The position numbers and the translations under genes are program-made. This document shows positions 49,048-57,499 of a stretch of 64,000 bases of DNA, one piece after another. Origin of the DNA: JBBBNV01 sp037137075. Its GTDB lineage: Bacteria > Bacillota > Bacilli > Paenibacillales > NBRC-103111. The stretch lies in NCBI RefSeq assembly GCF_037137075.1, contig NZ_JBBBNV010000001.1:558001-622000 (forward strand). The letters run 5' to 3'. The notes under the pieces were generated by a model. It worked only from the letters and a program-made list of their open reading frames with translations. It did no database searches and had not been told where the DNA came from. Each line of letters starts with the position of its first letter. The stretch's first letter is position 1.

Positions 49048-49077
49048 CATTTCTACAATCCAGGAGCCAGTTCCTGC
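49048..49077 (-). promoter_or_regulatory. Predicted sigma-H promoter of the spoIIA operon
   Basis: GCAGGAACT (49069-49077) and GTAGAAATG (49048-49056) are 12 bases apart on the minus strand. They fit RNAGGAWWW / RNNGAATWW with two or three mismatches. B. subtilis spoIIA is sigma-H dependent. Confidence 0.5.
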
Positions 49078-49159
49078 CAGCTGACAAAACTAGAAGCGTT
49101 CCGCTAAAAGAAGTGGCTGTCCGACAAACGTGTCGGAATCCGGCAGACCTGCGCGTTGT

Positions 49160-50338
49160 TTAATCGAGCAGCATCAGCTTTTTGCCGGTCCGCTTGAACA
49201 GGGTCCACCAGCCTGCCTTTTCCACCTTCACCGGCGATTCGATAGCAAACTCGGCAATGGTCTGCTCTCCCTTAAACACAACCAGCTTTCCGACCTGCTG
49301 TCCGGCCTCAATCGGCGCTTTGAGCTTCGGATCCAGCTGCAGCTCATGACGGATCTGATCCGTCGGCTCGCCTTTACGCAGGAGAACGCTGTAATGCCGT
49401 GACGCAACAAGCGGAACCAGCGCCTGCTCACCCTTTTCGACCTCCAGCGTGCCAATCGCATCGCCGGACTTCACAATCGGGTAATTCGTATACTGGGAGA
49501 AGGCGTAATCAAACATATGTGTGACTTCGTTATTGCGGGTTTTTGTATCCGGCTCTCCCATGACCACCGCGATAATCCGGAAATTGTCGCGCTTAGCGGT
49601 TGCTGACAGGCAATATTTAGCTTCGCTGGTATAGCCTGTTTTGAGCCCGTCCGCCCCGCTGTAGAAACGGACCAGCTTATTCGTGTTTACAAGCCAGAAC
49701 GGCTTCGCGGACTCTTTGCGCAAGTAATCCTGATACTGGCCCGTAAACTTTGTAACCTCCTCGTGCTTTAGCAGCTCGCGGCTCATGGCGGCAATATCGG
49801 CCGCCGAGGTGTAATGATTGTCCGCAGGCAGGCCGTTGACGTTCGCGAAATGTGTGTTCTTCAGCCCGAGCTGCTTCGCTTTTTCATTCATCATGTCCAC
49901 GAAGCCCTGCTCTGTCCCGGCAATCTTCTCCGCCATCGCTACGGAAGCGTCATTTCCAGAGGCCATGGCAATGCCCTTCAGCATTTCTTCGACCGTCATT
50001 TCCTCGCCCGGCTCCAGAAAAATTTGCGATCCTCCCATAGAGGCGGCATGTTCGCTTGTACTGACCTTATCGCCCATTTTAAGCTTGCCGTCATCCAGAG
50101 CCTCCATAATGAGCAGCATCGTCATCACCTTTGTAATACTGGCGGGCGGCAGCTTCTCATTGCTGCTTTTCTCATAAATGACTGTACCGGTATCAGCATC
50201 AATCAAAATTGCTGACTTGGCGTTTGGCGCGAGATCCGGCGCCTGCGCTTTGCTTTCCTCTTTGGCTGCCATAACCGTCAGCGGCCAACTACTCAGCATT
50301 CCCAAACAAATGAACACGATCCATGCTTTTTTGAACAC
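49160..50338 (-). CDS. dacF: Sporulation D-Ala-D-Ala carboxypeptidase DacF
   Basis: DacF is a forespore penicillin-binding protein that helps set cortex cross-linking. The 392 residues have a signal peptide (FKKAWIVFICLGMLSSWPL, cut near VMAA), then SITK (SxxK), SGN (SxN) and KTGYT, and a C-terminal domain with a terminal amphipathic helix (WWTLFKRTGKKL). The start is GTG 50338 with AGGAGGGG 8 bases upstream; upstream in-frame codons have no signal. It precedes spoIIAA as in B. subtilis. Confidence 0.93.
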   Translation of the reverse strand: MFKKAWIVFICLGMLSSWPLTVMAAKEESKAQAPDLAPNAKSAILIDADTGTVIYEKSSNEKLPPASITKVMTMLLIMEALDDGKLKMGDKVSTSEHAASMGGSQIFLEPGEEMTVEEMLKGIAMASGNDASVAMAEKIAGTEQGFVDMMNEKAKQLGLKNTHFANVNGLPADNHYTSAADIAAMSRELLKHEEVTKFTGQYQDYLRKESAKPFWLVNTNKLVRFYSGADGLKTGYTSEAKYCLSATAKRDNFRIIAVVMGEPDTKTRNNEVTHMFDYAFSQYTNYPIVKSGDAIGTLEVEKGEQALVPLVASRHYSVLLRKGEPTDQIRHELQLDPKLKAPIEAGQQVGKLVVFKGEQTIAEFAIESPVKVEKAGWWTLFKRTGKKLMLLD

Positions 50339-50388
50339 GATGCTTACCCCTCCTGATAGTGGTCTTCGGCGTGCATGCAGATGCTTTC

Positions 50389-50418
50389 TAGTTTGGACGT
50401 AATGATGGGAATTTATTC
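50389..50418 (-). promoter_or_regulatory. Predicted sigma-F/G promoter for dacF
   Basis: GAATA (50414-50418) and CAAACTA (50389-50395) are 18 bases apart on the minus strand. The -10 is identical to that of the ypeB promoter in this window. Confidence 0.6.
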
Positions 50419-50426
50419 CTCCAGTC

Positions 50427-50475
50427 AAAAAGCCCCTGAATGTTCAGAGATAAGCTCTGAACATTCAGGGGCTTT
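50427..50475 (-). terminator. Long perfect terminator hairpin after pdp
   Basis: Arms of 21 bases (50429-50449 and 50455-50475) pair without a mismatch around a 5-base loop; on the minus strand TTTTTGAC follows. It is the longest perfect stem in the window. Confidence 0.92.
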
Positions 50476-50530
50476 CGGTTATAGGCTAGCTTCGAAGCTT
50501 GTTTTTACTTCTCCTGCGCCTGGGCCAAAA

Positions 50531-51862
50531 TCAGACCCTTTTCACGCCATCCTTCGTTACAATGGCATAGATTAGCGGCGGAGCAGAGGCAGGCTCCGGA
50601 GCAATCGTCACCGCGGCAAGCAGACGTTCGCGGATTCGTTCCAGCACACTGCTGTCGGTCAGGCTCGTATGCAGCTCGGCGATCGGCTGTCCGGCTTCGA
50701 CCACGTCTCCGATTTTGGCGAGCAGGACAATTCCGGCACCGAGATCAATGGCTGACTGCTTCGTTTCTCGCCCGGCACCGAGCATCATGGCACAGATACC
50801 GATTTCTTCCGCCTCCAGCCGGTGGACGAATCCGCTTGCCGGAGCGGTCACGGTGAAGCTGTGGCCTGCGGACGGCAGCAGGCCCGGCTGATCAATGAAC
50901 GACGGCGTTCCGCCCTGGGCGGCAACAAATTCCTTGAATTTTTTCAAGGCATAGCCGTTTTCAATGAGACGCTGCAGCTCCTCATAGCCCTCCTCGACAG
51001 TTAAAGCCGCCTGTCCGAGCACAAGCATATGAGCTCCCAGCAGCAGGCACAGCTCGGTCAAATCGGCAGGACCCTGTCCGCGCAAGGTATCCATGGCCTC
51101 TCGGATCTCCAGCGCATTGCCGATGGCCCGGCCAAGCGGCTGCTCCATTCCGGTAATAACAGCTACGGTTTCCCGGCCAACCTCCGTTCCGATATCGACC
51201 ATGGCTTGCGCAAGCCGAATCGCATCCTCGATTGTTTTCATGAAGGCGCCGCTGCCGATTTTCACATCCAGTACAATGGCATCCGCACCGGAAGCAATCT
51301 TCTTGCTCATGACAGAGCTGGCAATGAGCGGGATTGAATTCACAGTCGCCGTCACATCCCGCAGGGCATACAGCTGCTTGTCCGCAGGCGTAATGTTGCC
51401 GGACTGGCTGATCACAGCCACGCCATGCTTGTTCACCAAATCAATAAAGTCTTCCCGATTCTGCTCCACCTGAAAGCCGGTAATCGACTCCAGCTTATCG
51501 ATCGTGCCCCCGGTATGGCCGAGCCCGCGACCCGACATTTTGGCCACAGGAACCCCGGCGGCGGCTACAAGAGGGGCAAGGATCAGTGTCGTCGTATCTC
51601 CCACGCCGCCGGTGCTGTGCTTATCCACTTTCACTCCCCGAATCGATCCGAGATCCATCTGGTCGCCCGATCGGGCCATCGCCAGCGTCAGCTCAGCGGT
51701 CTCGCGGGCTGTCATTCCTTGAAAAAACACAGCCATCGACCATGCAGCGATTTGATAATCCGGGATGCGGCCTTCCGCGTAGCCCTGAATCAGAAAGCTG
51801 ATTTCCTCAGCGGTCAGCTCCCCGCCATCCCGTTTTTTTTGAATAAGATCCACGGTCCGCAT
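50531..51862 (-). CDS. pdp: Pyrimidine-nucleoside phosphorylase
   Basis: Pdp splits uridine, deoxyuridine and thymidine with phosphate. The 443-residue protein has the family signature SGRGLGHTGGTIDKLESI, the phosphate loop KHSTGGVGDTT, and a C-terminal barrel domain with GAGRETKQSAID and GQPIAELHTS. It lies in a nucleoside-salvage group with two purine nucleoside phosphorylases and deoB, separated by one unrelated gene, and ends at a strong terminator. Confidence 0.95.
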   Translation of the reverse strand: MRTVDLIQKKRDGGELTAEEISFLIQGYAEGRIPDYQIAAWSMAVFFQGMTARETAELTLAMARSGDQMDLGSIRGVKVDKHSTGGVGDTTTLILAPLVAAAGVPVAKMSGRGLGHTGGTIDKLESITGFQVEQNREDFIDLVNKHGVAVISQSGNITPADKQLYALRDVTATVNSIPLIASSVMSKKIASGADAIVLDVKIGSGAFMKTIEDAIRLAQAMVDIGTEVGRETVAVITGMEQPLGRAIGNALEIREAMDTLRGQGPADLTELCLLLGAHMLVLGQAALTVEEGYEELQRLIENGYALKKFKEFVAAQGGTPSFIDQPGLLPSAGHSFTVTAPASGFVHRLEAEEIGICAMMLGAGRETKQSAIDLGAGIVLLAKIGDVVEAGQPIAELHTSLTDSSVLERIRERLLAAVTIAPEPASAPPLIYAIVTKDGVKRV

Positions 51863-51911
51863 GTCCGTTCACTCCCCATTATAACTACAGGCCGCGTACT
51901 GGCCCCCGCAC

Positions 51912-52508
51912 TTATTGCAATCGATCCAATATAATATTGTTGCCCCTTACAGAAGCCTTTAGACCCAGAGCAGACAATTTTACGTAAATCTGGTCCGAAA
52001 CATAGCCTGCAATGCCCGCTTCGTACGGCTGATTGTTCGCAAAGCTGATGATTTTGCCCGGTCCAAGATTTACCGTCAGGTATTGCCCGTCATTGCTGAC
52101 ATATTTCTCAAATACCATAACCGGCAAATACTGGTCTCCGTTCTCCTGGACAACCAGGTACACCTTGGTCGAATTCAAGGCCAGATCGCTGGATTTCACA
52201 GCCAAAGGCTTGTCCGCATTCGTTCCACCGGTACCCGTTGCGCCTTTGTTCGGCTTCGTTAATTTCACCTGCTTCGCCGCATCGTCATAGCCTACCTCAT
52301 AGCCGAATATTTCCCCTGCCGCCCGGACCGGAAAATAGCTGTCGCCTTCAATGACGATAACATCCTTCGGCGATGCCTTGCCGTCAATGACTAACGATAA
52401 GGTACCATCCACCGCTTTGCCGATAATTTGCCGGGCATCATCCGCAAAAGCCGTTACTGAGCAGGTTAACAGCACTCCAGTCAAAACACCCGCGACATAT
52501 TTCTTCAT
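51912..52508 (-). CDS. Secreted stalk-domain (copper amine oxidase N-like) protein
   Basis: The 198-residue protein has a signal peptide (MKKYVAGVLTGVLLTCSVTAFA) and one stalk-type domain with the typical LVIDGK..DVIVIEGDSYFPVRAAGEIFGYEVGYDD pattern (in parts, about residues 38-80). A Gly/Thr linker follows, then a second beta region ending in NIILDRLQ. Such domains are very common in Paenibacillus surface proteins; the partner is unknown. ATG 52508 is chosen for the signal peptide. A promoter with perfect TATAAT lies just upstream. Confidence 0.8.
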   Translation of the reverse strand: MKKYVAGVLTGVLLTCSVTAFADDARQIIGKAVDGTLSLVIDGKASPKDVIVIEGDSYFPVRAAGEIFGYEVGYDDAAKQVKLTKPNKGATGTGGTNADKPLAVKSSDLALNSTKVYLVVQENGDQYLPVMVFEKYVSNDGQYLTVNLGPGKIISFANNQPYEAGIAGYVSDQIYVKLSALGLKASVRGNNIILDRLQ

Positions 52509-52545
52509 CACTGCCACATCCCTCTCCCAATTGTTGTATAAACTC

Positions 52546-52575
52546 ATTATACATTGGCATTTCCTTCCTTAGCAA
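52546..52575 (-). promoter_or_regulatory. Predicted sigma-A promoter for the stalk-domain gene
   Basis: A perfect TATAAT (52546-52551) lies 18 bases after TTGCTA (52570-52575) on the minus strand, giving a leader of about 30 bases. Confidence 0.65.
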
Positions 52576-52824
52576 ATGGTGCAAAACCTTGTCGAAAGAA
52601 GGAGGCTTGGCGGTTATGGGATCGGGAATGCGGCAAACGGAGTGATGCTATTGAATATGGGAAAATCCGCGGGAGCCATTGACGGCAAAAGCGGCCGCAC
52701 TCCGCCGATAGCATCTATTGGCAGGCTGCAGCCGCTGGTTGCATGGACAAAAGCAGCAAAGACGGTTTTGAAATGTAAAACCAGTTTCTCCGCGCAGGCC
52801 CCGCGTCTTGGAAGCCCTGCGCCG
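52576..52824. other. Gap after the second punA, no supported gene
   Basis: About 250 bases. A weak hairpin (GGTTTT/AAAACC, 52764-52782) followed on the minus strand by a short pyrimidine run may end the punA transcript. A plus frame starting near 52576 runs into punA antisense and is not called. Confidence 0.5.
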
Positions 52825-53697
52825 CTACACGGCCGCTTCTTGCACAAACAACCGGATAAGCTGCGTAAACTTCGGCTTCGTTCGGTTGGCCACAGCAACC
52901 ACCTGCTCGTGAGTGAGCGGCTCAAGCTCCTCGCCGATTGCCATATCGGTTATGCAGGAGATGCCCAGCACACGCAGTCCCGCATGACGGGCGGCAATCA
53001 CCTCTGGAACAGTGGACATGCCTACTGCATCGCCGCCCAGCTCAGCCAGCATCGTCAGCTCCGCTGGAGTCATGTACGCCGGACCGCTGATCCCGCAGTA
53101 AACTCCCGCCACAAGCCGAAGCGCTTCTCCGTCTTCCCCCTGAATCCGGCCCGCCAGCGTTCGGGCAAGCGAGCGGTATTCCGGATCATAGGCGGTGGAC
53201 ATATCGGGGAAACGAACGCCCAGATCGGCGTCGTTGCGTCCGATAAGGGGATTGTCGCCCGTCATATTCAAATGATCCTCGATAAGCATCAGATCCCCCG
53301 GCTGGAAGGAACGGTTCATGCCTCCGGCGGCGTTCGTAATCACAAGTACACGTACACCCAGCCGGCGCAGCACGTACACCGGAAGCACAACCTGGCGCAT
53401 GCTGTAGCCCTCGTAATAATGAAACCGGCCCTGCATGACGGCCACCGGACGTCCCTCCAGCCGGCCGATGACCAGCTGTCCCGCATGTCCTTCCACGGTG
53501 GACACCGGAAAGCCCGGTATGTCCCCATAGGCAATCTGGACTCCCTCTTCAACCTGATCAGCCAGCTCCCCCAGGCCGGATCCAAGAATCAGCCCCCACT
53601 CCGGAAGCGCTGCGCCCGCAGCGGTTATACGGGATTGGATGTATTCCGCAGCCTGTTTTACTGCGCCAAGCAGTTCGGATTGCAGATTCATTGTCAT
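52825..53697 (-). CDS. punA: Purine nucleoside phosphorylase, second copy
   Basis: The 290-residue protein is a trimeric-type PNP: LILGSGLGEL, FPVSTVEGHAGQLVIG, MQGRFHYYEGY, VITNAAGGMN and GMSTVPEVIAARHAGLRVLG. It cleaves purine nucleosides with phosphate. ATG 53697 has GGAG 6 bases upstream, while ATG 53709 lies almost on AGGAGG. It follows another PNP gene after 17 bases; the two differ clearly (for example GPAYMTPAELTM against GPSYETPAEIRM at the substrate loop), so this is an old duplication. Confidence 0.92.
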   Translation of the reverse strand: MTMNLQSELLGAVKQAAEYIQSRITAAGAALPEWGLILGSGLGELADQVEEGVQIAYGDIPGFPVSTVEGHAGQLVIGRLEGRPVAVMQGRFHYYEGYSMRQVVLPVYVLRRLGVRVLVITNAAGGMNRSFQPGDLMLIEDHLNMTGDNPLIGRNDADLGVRFPDMSTAYDPEYRSLARTLAGRIQGEDGEALRLVAGVYCGISGPAYMTPAELTMLAELGGDAVGMSTVPEVIAARHAGLRVLGISCITDMAIGEELEPLTHEQVVAVANRTKPKFTQLIRLFVQEAAV

Positions 53698-53714
53698 CGT
53701 CTTCTCCATGCCTC

Positions 53715-54548
53715 CTACAGTTTGGCCAGGATGCCATGAATGAGCCCGGCGAATTGCTTGCGTACACGACGAGCCGTTTCCATTACTTCATCATGGGACA
53801 GCGGCTGAGGGAGTATGCCTGCCGCCATGTTGGTGATGCAGGAGATGCCCAGCACCTCCAGACCGCTATGCCTTGCCGCAATGACCTCCGGAACAGTAGA
53901 CATCCCGACGCTGTCCGCCCCCAGCTTGCGCAGCATGCGAATCTCGGCCGGCGTCTCGTAGGACGGGCCAAGCAGTCCCGCGTACACGCCCTGACGGAGC
54001 GAAACCCCCTGCTCCTCTGCCGATTCGATTGCCACCGACCGCAGCCTGCTGCTGTACGCTTCGGACAAATCAGGAAAGCGCACGCCAACCTCGGAATCGT
54101 TAGGACCAATAAGCGGATTCCGGTACATCAAATTGAGGTGATCGGTAATCAGCATCAAGTCTCCGGCCTCGAACTGTTCATTCACGCCTCCGGCGGCGTT
54201 CGTAATCAGCACGGTATGAATCCCGAGCGCTTTCATCACCTGGATCGGAAACGCAACCTGCTGTGCCGAGTAGCCCTCATACAGATGGAAGCGGCCCTTC
54301 ATCAGCAATACCTTTTTCCCCTGCAGCTCGCCGACTATCAGTTCTCCCGCATGTCCCTCCACAGTGGAGACCGGAAAATGCGGAATTTCCTCGTAATGTA
54401 TCACCGTAACATTCTGCACCGATTCCGCAAGCACGCCAAGGCCCGATCCGAGAATAAGCCCGATTTGGGGCATGAACGGGATTTCCTCTTCAATAAATTG
54501 CTTCGCCTGGTTAATTCGGTCCGTCAAACTCAGTTCCTGTCGTATCAT
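53715..54548 (-). CDS. punA: Purine nucleoside phosphorylase, first copy
   Basis: The 277-residue protein has the same PNP motifs: LILGSGLGVL, FPVSTVEGHAGELIVG, MKGRFHLYEGY, VLITNAAGGVN, GPSYETPAEIRM and GMSTVPEVIAARH. The Glu of YETPAE is the base-binding residue of the inosine/guanosine-specific class, so this copy looks canonical. It follows deoB by 31 bases; deoB-punA is the usual pair in Bacillus (drm-pupG). Confidence 0.95.
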   Translation of the reverse strand: MIRQELSLTDRINQAKQFIEEEIPFMPQIGLILGSGLGVLAESVQNVTVIHYEEIPHFPVSTVEGHAGELIVGELQGKKVLLMKGRFHLYEGYSAQQVAFPIQVMKALGIHTVLITNAAGGVNEQFEAGDLMLITDHLNLMYRNPLIGPNDSEVGVRFPDLSEAYSSRLRSVAIESAEEQGVSLRQGVYAGLLGPSYETPAEIRMLRKLGADSVGMSTVPEVIAARHSGLEVLGISCITNMAAGILPQPLSHDEVMETARRVRKQFAGLIHGILAKL

Positions 54549-54579
54549 TCGGCTTCCTCCCCAATCTCGGCATCCTTAC

Positions 54580-55752
54580 TTAATTGTCAAGCTCATTCAA
54601 AAAGCTCGTGCCATATTCCGCCTGCAGCCCGAAATTATGAGCGACCGTCGCCCCCGCATCGGCAAAGGTATCACGAATGCCAAGAGAACGCCCGCTCTTC
54701 ATCGAAGGGCTCCAGGCCAGCAGCGGGACATATTCACGCGTATGATCCGTTCCGCTATGATACGGGTCATTGCCGTGATCAGCGGTCAATAGCAGCAAAT
54801 CATCGCTGCGCATCGACTCCATCAGCTCAGGCAGCCAGGCATCGAATTGCTCCAGCGCCTGACCGTACCCTTGCGGATCGCGGCGGTGCCCGTACAAGGA
54901 ATCGAAGTCAACCAAATTTGTAAAAAGCAATCCGCGGAAGTCCTCTGCCAAGGCCGCCTTCGTCTTCGCCATTCCGTCTGCATTAGATGTGGTGGACATG
55001 GCGCGGGTAACCCCTTCGCCGGAATAAATGTCATTGATTTTGCCCACTGCAATGATATCCAGCCCCGCGTCCTTCAATTGGTTCATCACCGTTGGCGCCG
55101 GGGGCTTCACTGCGTAATCGTGACGATTCGGTGTGCGCTCGAAGGCTCCCGGCTCTCCGGTATACGGCCTTGCAATAACGCGGCCCACCGCATACGGCGC
55201 TTCCAGGGTCAGCTCACGGGCGATTTGACACCCGCGGTACAGCTCCTCCAGCGGGATTTTCTGCTCGTGGGCGGCGATTTGGAACACACTGTCCGCTGAC
55301 GTATATACAATCCATGCCCCAGTCCGAAGCTGCTCTTCGCCGAGCTCAACCAATATTTCCGTACCGGAGGCCGGCTTATTGCCAATGACCGGACGGCCTG
55401 TCGCCTCCGTAAACCTTTGAAGCAGCTCCTCCGGGAACCCGTCCGGGAACGTCTGAAACGGGATATCCACCCGCAGCCCCATCAGCTCCCAATGCCCGGT
55501 CATCGTATCCTTGCCGACCGAGGTTTCCACCATCTTGCCATAGCCGCCCAAAGGCTCCTCTACAGCATCAATTCCGGTCAAGGGCGCAATATGCCCGAGA
55601 CCAAGCCGGGCCAGGTTCGGCAGCTTCAGCCCCCGGCGGGCGGCAATATGGCCGAGGGTATGCGCCCCTTCATCTCCGAACCGTGGCGCGTCGGGAAGCT
55701 CGCCAATGCCCACGCTGTCCAGCACGATAAAAATAATTCTGCGGTAACTCAC
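54580..55752 (-). CDS. deoB: Phosphopentomutase
   Basis: DeoB converts ribose-1-phosphate and deoxyribose-1-phosphate into the 5-phosphates. The 390-residue protein has the alkaline-phosphatase-fold metal sites: FIVLDSVGIGE at the start, GKDTMTGHWE with the catalytic Thr, and LLLTADHGNDP and THTREYVP-like (DHTREYVPLL) near the end. The start is GTG 55752 with AAGGAGG 7 bases upstream; earlier codons lack a site. Confidence 0.95.
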   Translation of the reverse strand: MSYRRIIFIVLDSVGIGELPDAPRFGDEGAHTLGHIAARRGLKLPNLARLGLGHIAPLTGIDAVEEPLGGYGKMVETSVGKDTMTGHWELMGLRVDIPFQTFPDGFPEELLQRFTEATGRPVIGNKPASGTEILVELGEEQLRTGAWIVYTSADSVFQIAAHEQKIPLEELYRGCQIARELTLEAPYAVGRVIARPYTGEPGAFERTPNRHDYAVKPPAPTVMNQLKDAGLDIIAVGKINDIYSGEGVTRAMSTTSNADGMAKTKAALAEDFRGLLFTNLVDFDSLYGHRRDPQGYGQALEQFDAWLPELMESMRSDDLLLLTADHGNDPYHSGTDHTREYVPLLAWSPSMKSGRSLGIRDTFADAGATVAHNFGLQAEYGTSFLNELDN

Positions 55753-56118
55753 CGGTTCCCCTCCTTGTACATTGCAAGCACGTTTGGCTGCTTCTGGATG
55801 ATGAGGCATCCAAGGTTTAACATTTTCAGATCATGCAGTTATTATCGCATAAGCCGCTGTAACGGGGCAACCGGAGCAGAGAGCATGTTTCCCTAGCTAC
55901 ACCGGAAGCCCGGGGCTTACGACCTCGAAGCCATGAAGAAAAGGCACCCCTTCGAAAAATTGCACCAGGCAAACCATCAGGCTGTACCCATGCTTTTTCT
56001 AAGAGGTGCGCTTTACGACGGATTGTACGCTGCACGCGGTTCGAATTCCAGCGATGAATTGGCTGCGGCAGTCCGGCTGCGAACTATGGAATTTAAAACC
56101 GCCGGTGAACTTGTCCCG
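55753..56118. other. Gap between xerD and deoB, no supported gene
   Basis: About 365 bases. A plus frame from ATG 55933 continues antisense through xerD and has no ribosome site; a minus frame of 69 codons (55826-56035) is arginine-rich with no motif. I see no clear terminator. Confidence 0.55.
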
Positions 56119-57024
56119 TTACTTTTGCTTCGCCCGCGGATGGGCCAGCTCGTAAACATCCTTCAACCTTTTTTTCGTGACCGTGGCATACACCTGTGTG
56201 GTGGTGATGTCGGCATGGCCAAGCATCTCCTGCACGGCGCGCAAATCAGCGCCATTCTCCAGCAGGTGCGAAGCGAAGGAATGACGAAGGGTGTGCGGTG
56301 TAATGTCCGCATCTACTCCGGCGGCCTGCGCGTACTTTTTCAGCAGCTTCCAGAAGCCCTGACGGGTCATCCGGGTGCCGAGCTGACTGATGAACAGCGC
56401 CGGCTCAGCTAGTGTATCCTGCCTTACCAGCGCCGCGCGAGCGCCGCCTATATACTGGCGGAGCCACTCCACGGCAATTCCGCCAAGCGGAATAATACGT
56501 TCCTTGCCGCCACTCCCGACACAGCGTACAAAGCTCATATCCAGATTAATGCTGTCCACATTCAAATCGACCAGCTCCGACACACGAATGCCGCTTGCAT
56601 ACAGCAGCTCCAGCATCGTCTTGTCACGGACACCCGCTTCCGTATCCGTCTGCGGCGCTTCCAGCAGCTTCTCCACGTCAGTCAGGCTGATTACCTTCGG
56701 CAGCTTGCGGTCGATTCGCGGAGCTTCCATATGTACGGACGGATCGTGGTCCACCAGCCGTTCCCGCAGCAAATATTTATATAAGGCCCGAATCGCGGCC
56801 AAGGATCGTGAAATCGTCGCCGCCGTTTTCCGGCTTTGCTTCAGCTGCAGAAGGAATGCCGTCAAATGCAGCTTCCGGCTGTCCCCCCACCCGGACAGCT
56901 CGTAGCTGTCCCTCAAAAAATGCATGTACTGCCTTACATCCCGCTCATACGATTGAAGCGTATTTGCTGCCAAGCCCCGTTCGTGAGACAAGCTGTTTAT
57001 CCAATCCTGAATGGCCTGTTCCAA
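56119..57024 (-). CDS. xerD: Tyrosine recombinase XerD
   Basis: XerD with XerC resolves chromosome dimers at dif. The 301-residue protein has the core-binding domain (about 1-90) and catalytic domain with all active residues: Arg in ASGIRVSEL, Lys in GSGGKERIIP, HTLRHSFASH (His and Arg), GHADI (His), and Tyr in TTQVYATVT. Place before deoB and after yqzK and fur is as ripX in B. subtilis, so it is the housekeeping enzyme and not a phage integrase. Confidence 0.95.
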   Translation of the reverse strand: MEQAIQDWINSLSHERGLAANTLQSYERDVRQYMHFLRDSYELSGWGDSRKLHLTAFLLQLKQSRKTAATISRSLAAIRALYKYLLRERLVDHDPSVHMEAPRIDRKLPKVISLTDVEKLLEAPQTDTEAGVRDKTMLELLYASGIRVSELVDLNVDSINLDMSFVRCVGSGGKERIIPLGGIAVEWLRQYIGGARAALVRQDTLAEPALFISQLGTRMTRQGFWKLLKKYAQAAGVDADITPHTLRHSFASHLLENGADLRAVQEMLGHADITTTQVYATVTKKRLKDVYELAHPRAKQK

Positions 57025-57188
57025 CCTGCGCCGCTCCCCTTACGCCTGTCCACGGCAAAAGCAAGGCTTCCGTTCACCTGCCCGCCGGGACACCATGTCA
57101 TGTCAGTTTCTCTAAATAAACATTCCACAAGACCGTACAAAACTCCTGCCCGAAGGAGGGTTACGTATAACCGGCTCCCTTCCGCAGG

Positions 57189-57422
57189 CTATTCCCCGAT
57201 CCAGTAAAATAAAATGAGCCGGTCCAGCACCGTCTCTGGACGTGCGGGCTCCCCGTCCGGCTCGAAGGCTTTTACCGCCCGTCCGCTCGGTTCTTTATAC
57301 CGCTGCATCGGCTCAACCCACGAGGAGACAAATTGAAACAGATGATATAGCAGAAAGGACAGCAGCAGCAGCATAAAAACAAACTTCCCTCTCATCCACC
57401 ATTTGCGCACACTGAATATCAT
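57189..57422 (-). CDS. yqzK: YqzK-like DUF4227 membrane protein
   Basis: The 77-residue protein starts at ATG 57422, with AAAGGGG 7 bases upstream, and reads MIFSVRKWWMRGKFVFMLL. One membrane helix covers about 13-30. The C-terminal part ends DRLILFYWIGE, a typical DUF4227 end. It lies between fur and xerD, as yqzK does in B. subtilis, though here ald has come between it and fur. Function unknown. Confidence 0.85.
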   Translation of the reverse strand: MIFSVRKWWMRGKFVFMLLLLSFLLYHLFQFVSSWVEPMQRYKEPSGRAVKAFEPDGEPARPETVLDRLILFYWIGE

Positions 57423-57499
57423 TGGTTTTGCCCCTTTGCCGAAGTTTTGCCCTCCTTTTATCGTATGCCTGCGGTCCAAGCCGTATGAACCCGGAGGCG

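Noticed and set aside
55933..56412. Plus frame in the deoB-xerD gap
   Set aside because: Runs antisense through xerD, with no ribosome site.
56119..57024. Tyrosine recombinase as a sign of a prophage or island
   Set aside because: Neighbours and full-length core motifs show it is housekeeping XerD; no phage genes or attachment repeats nearby.
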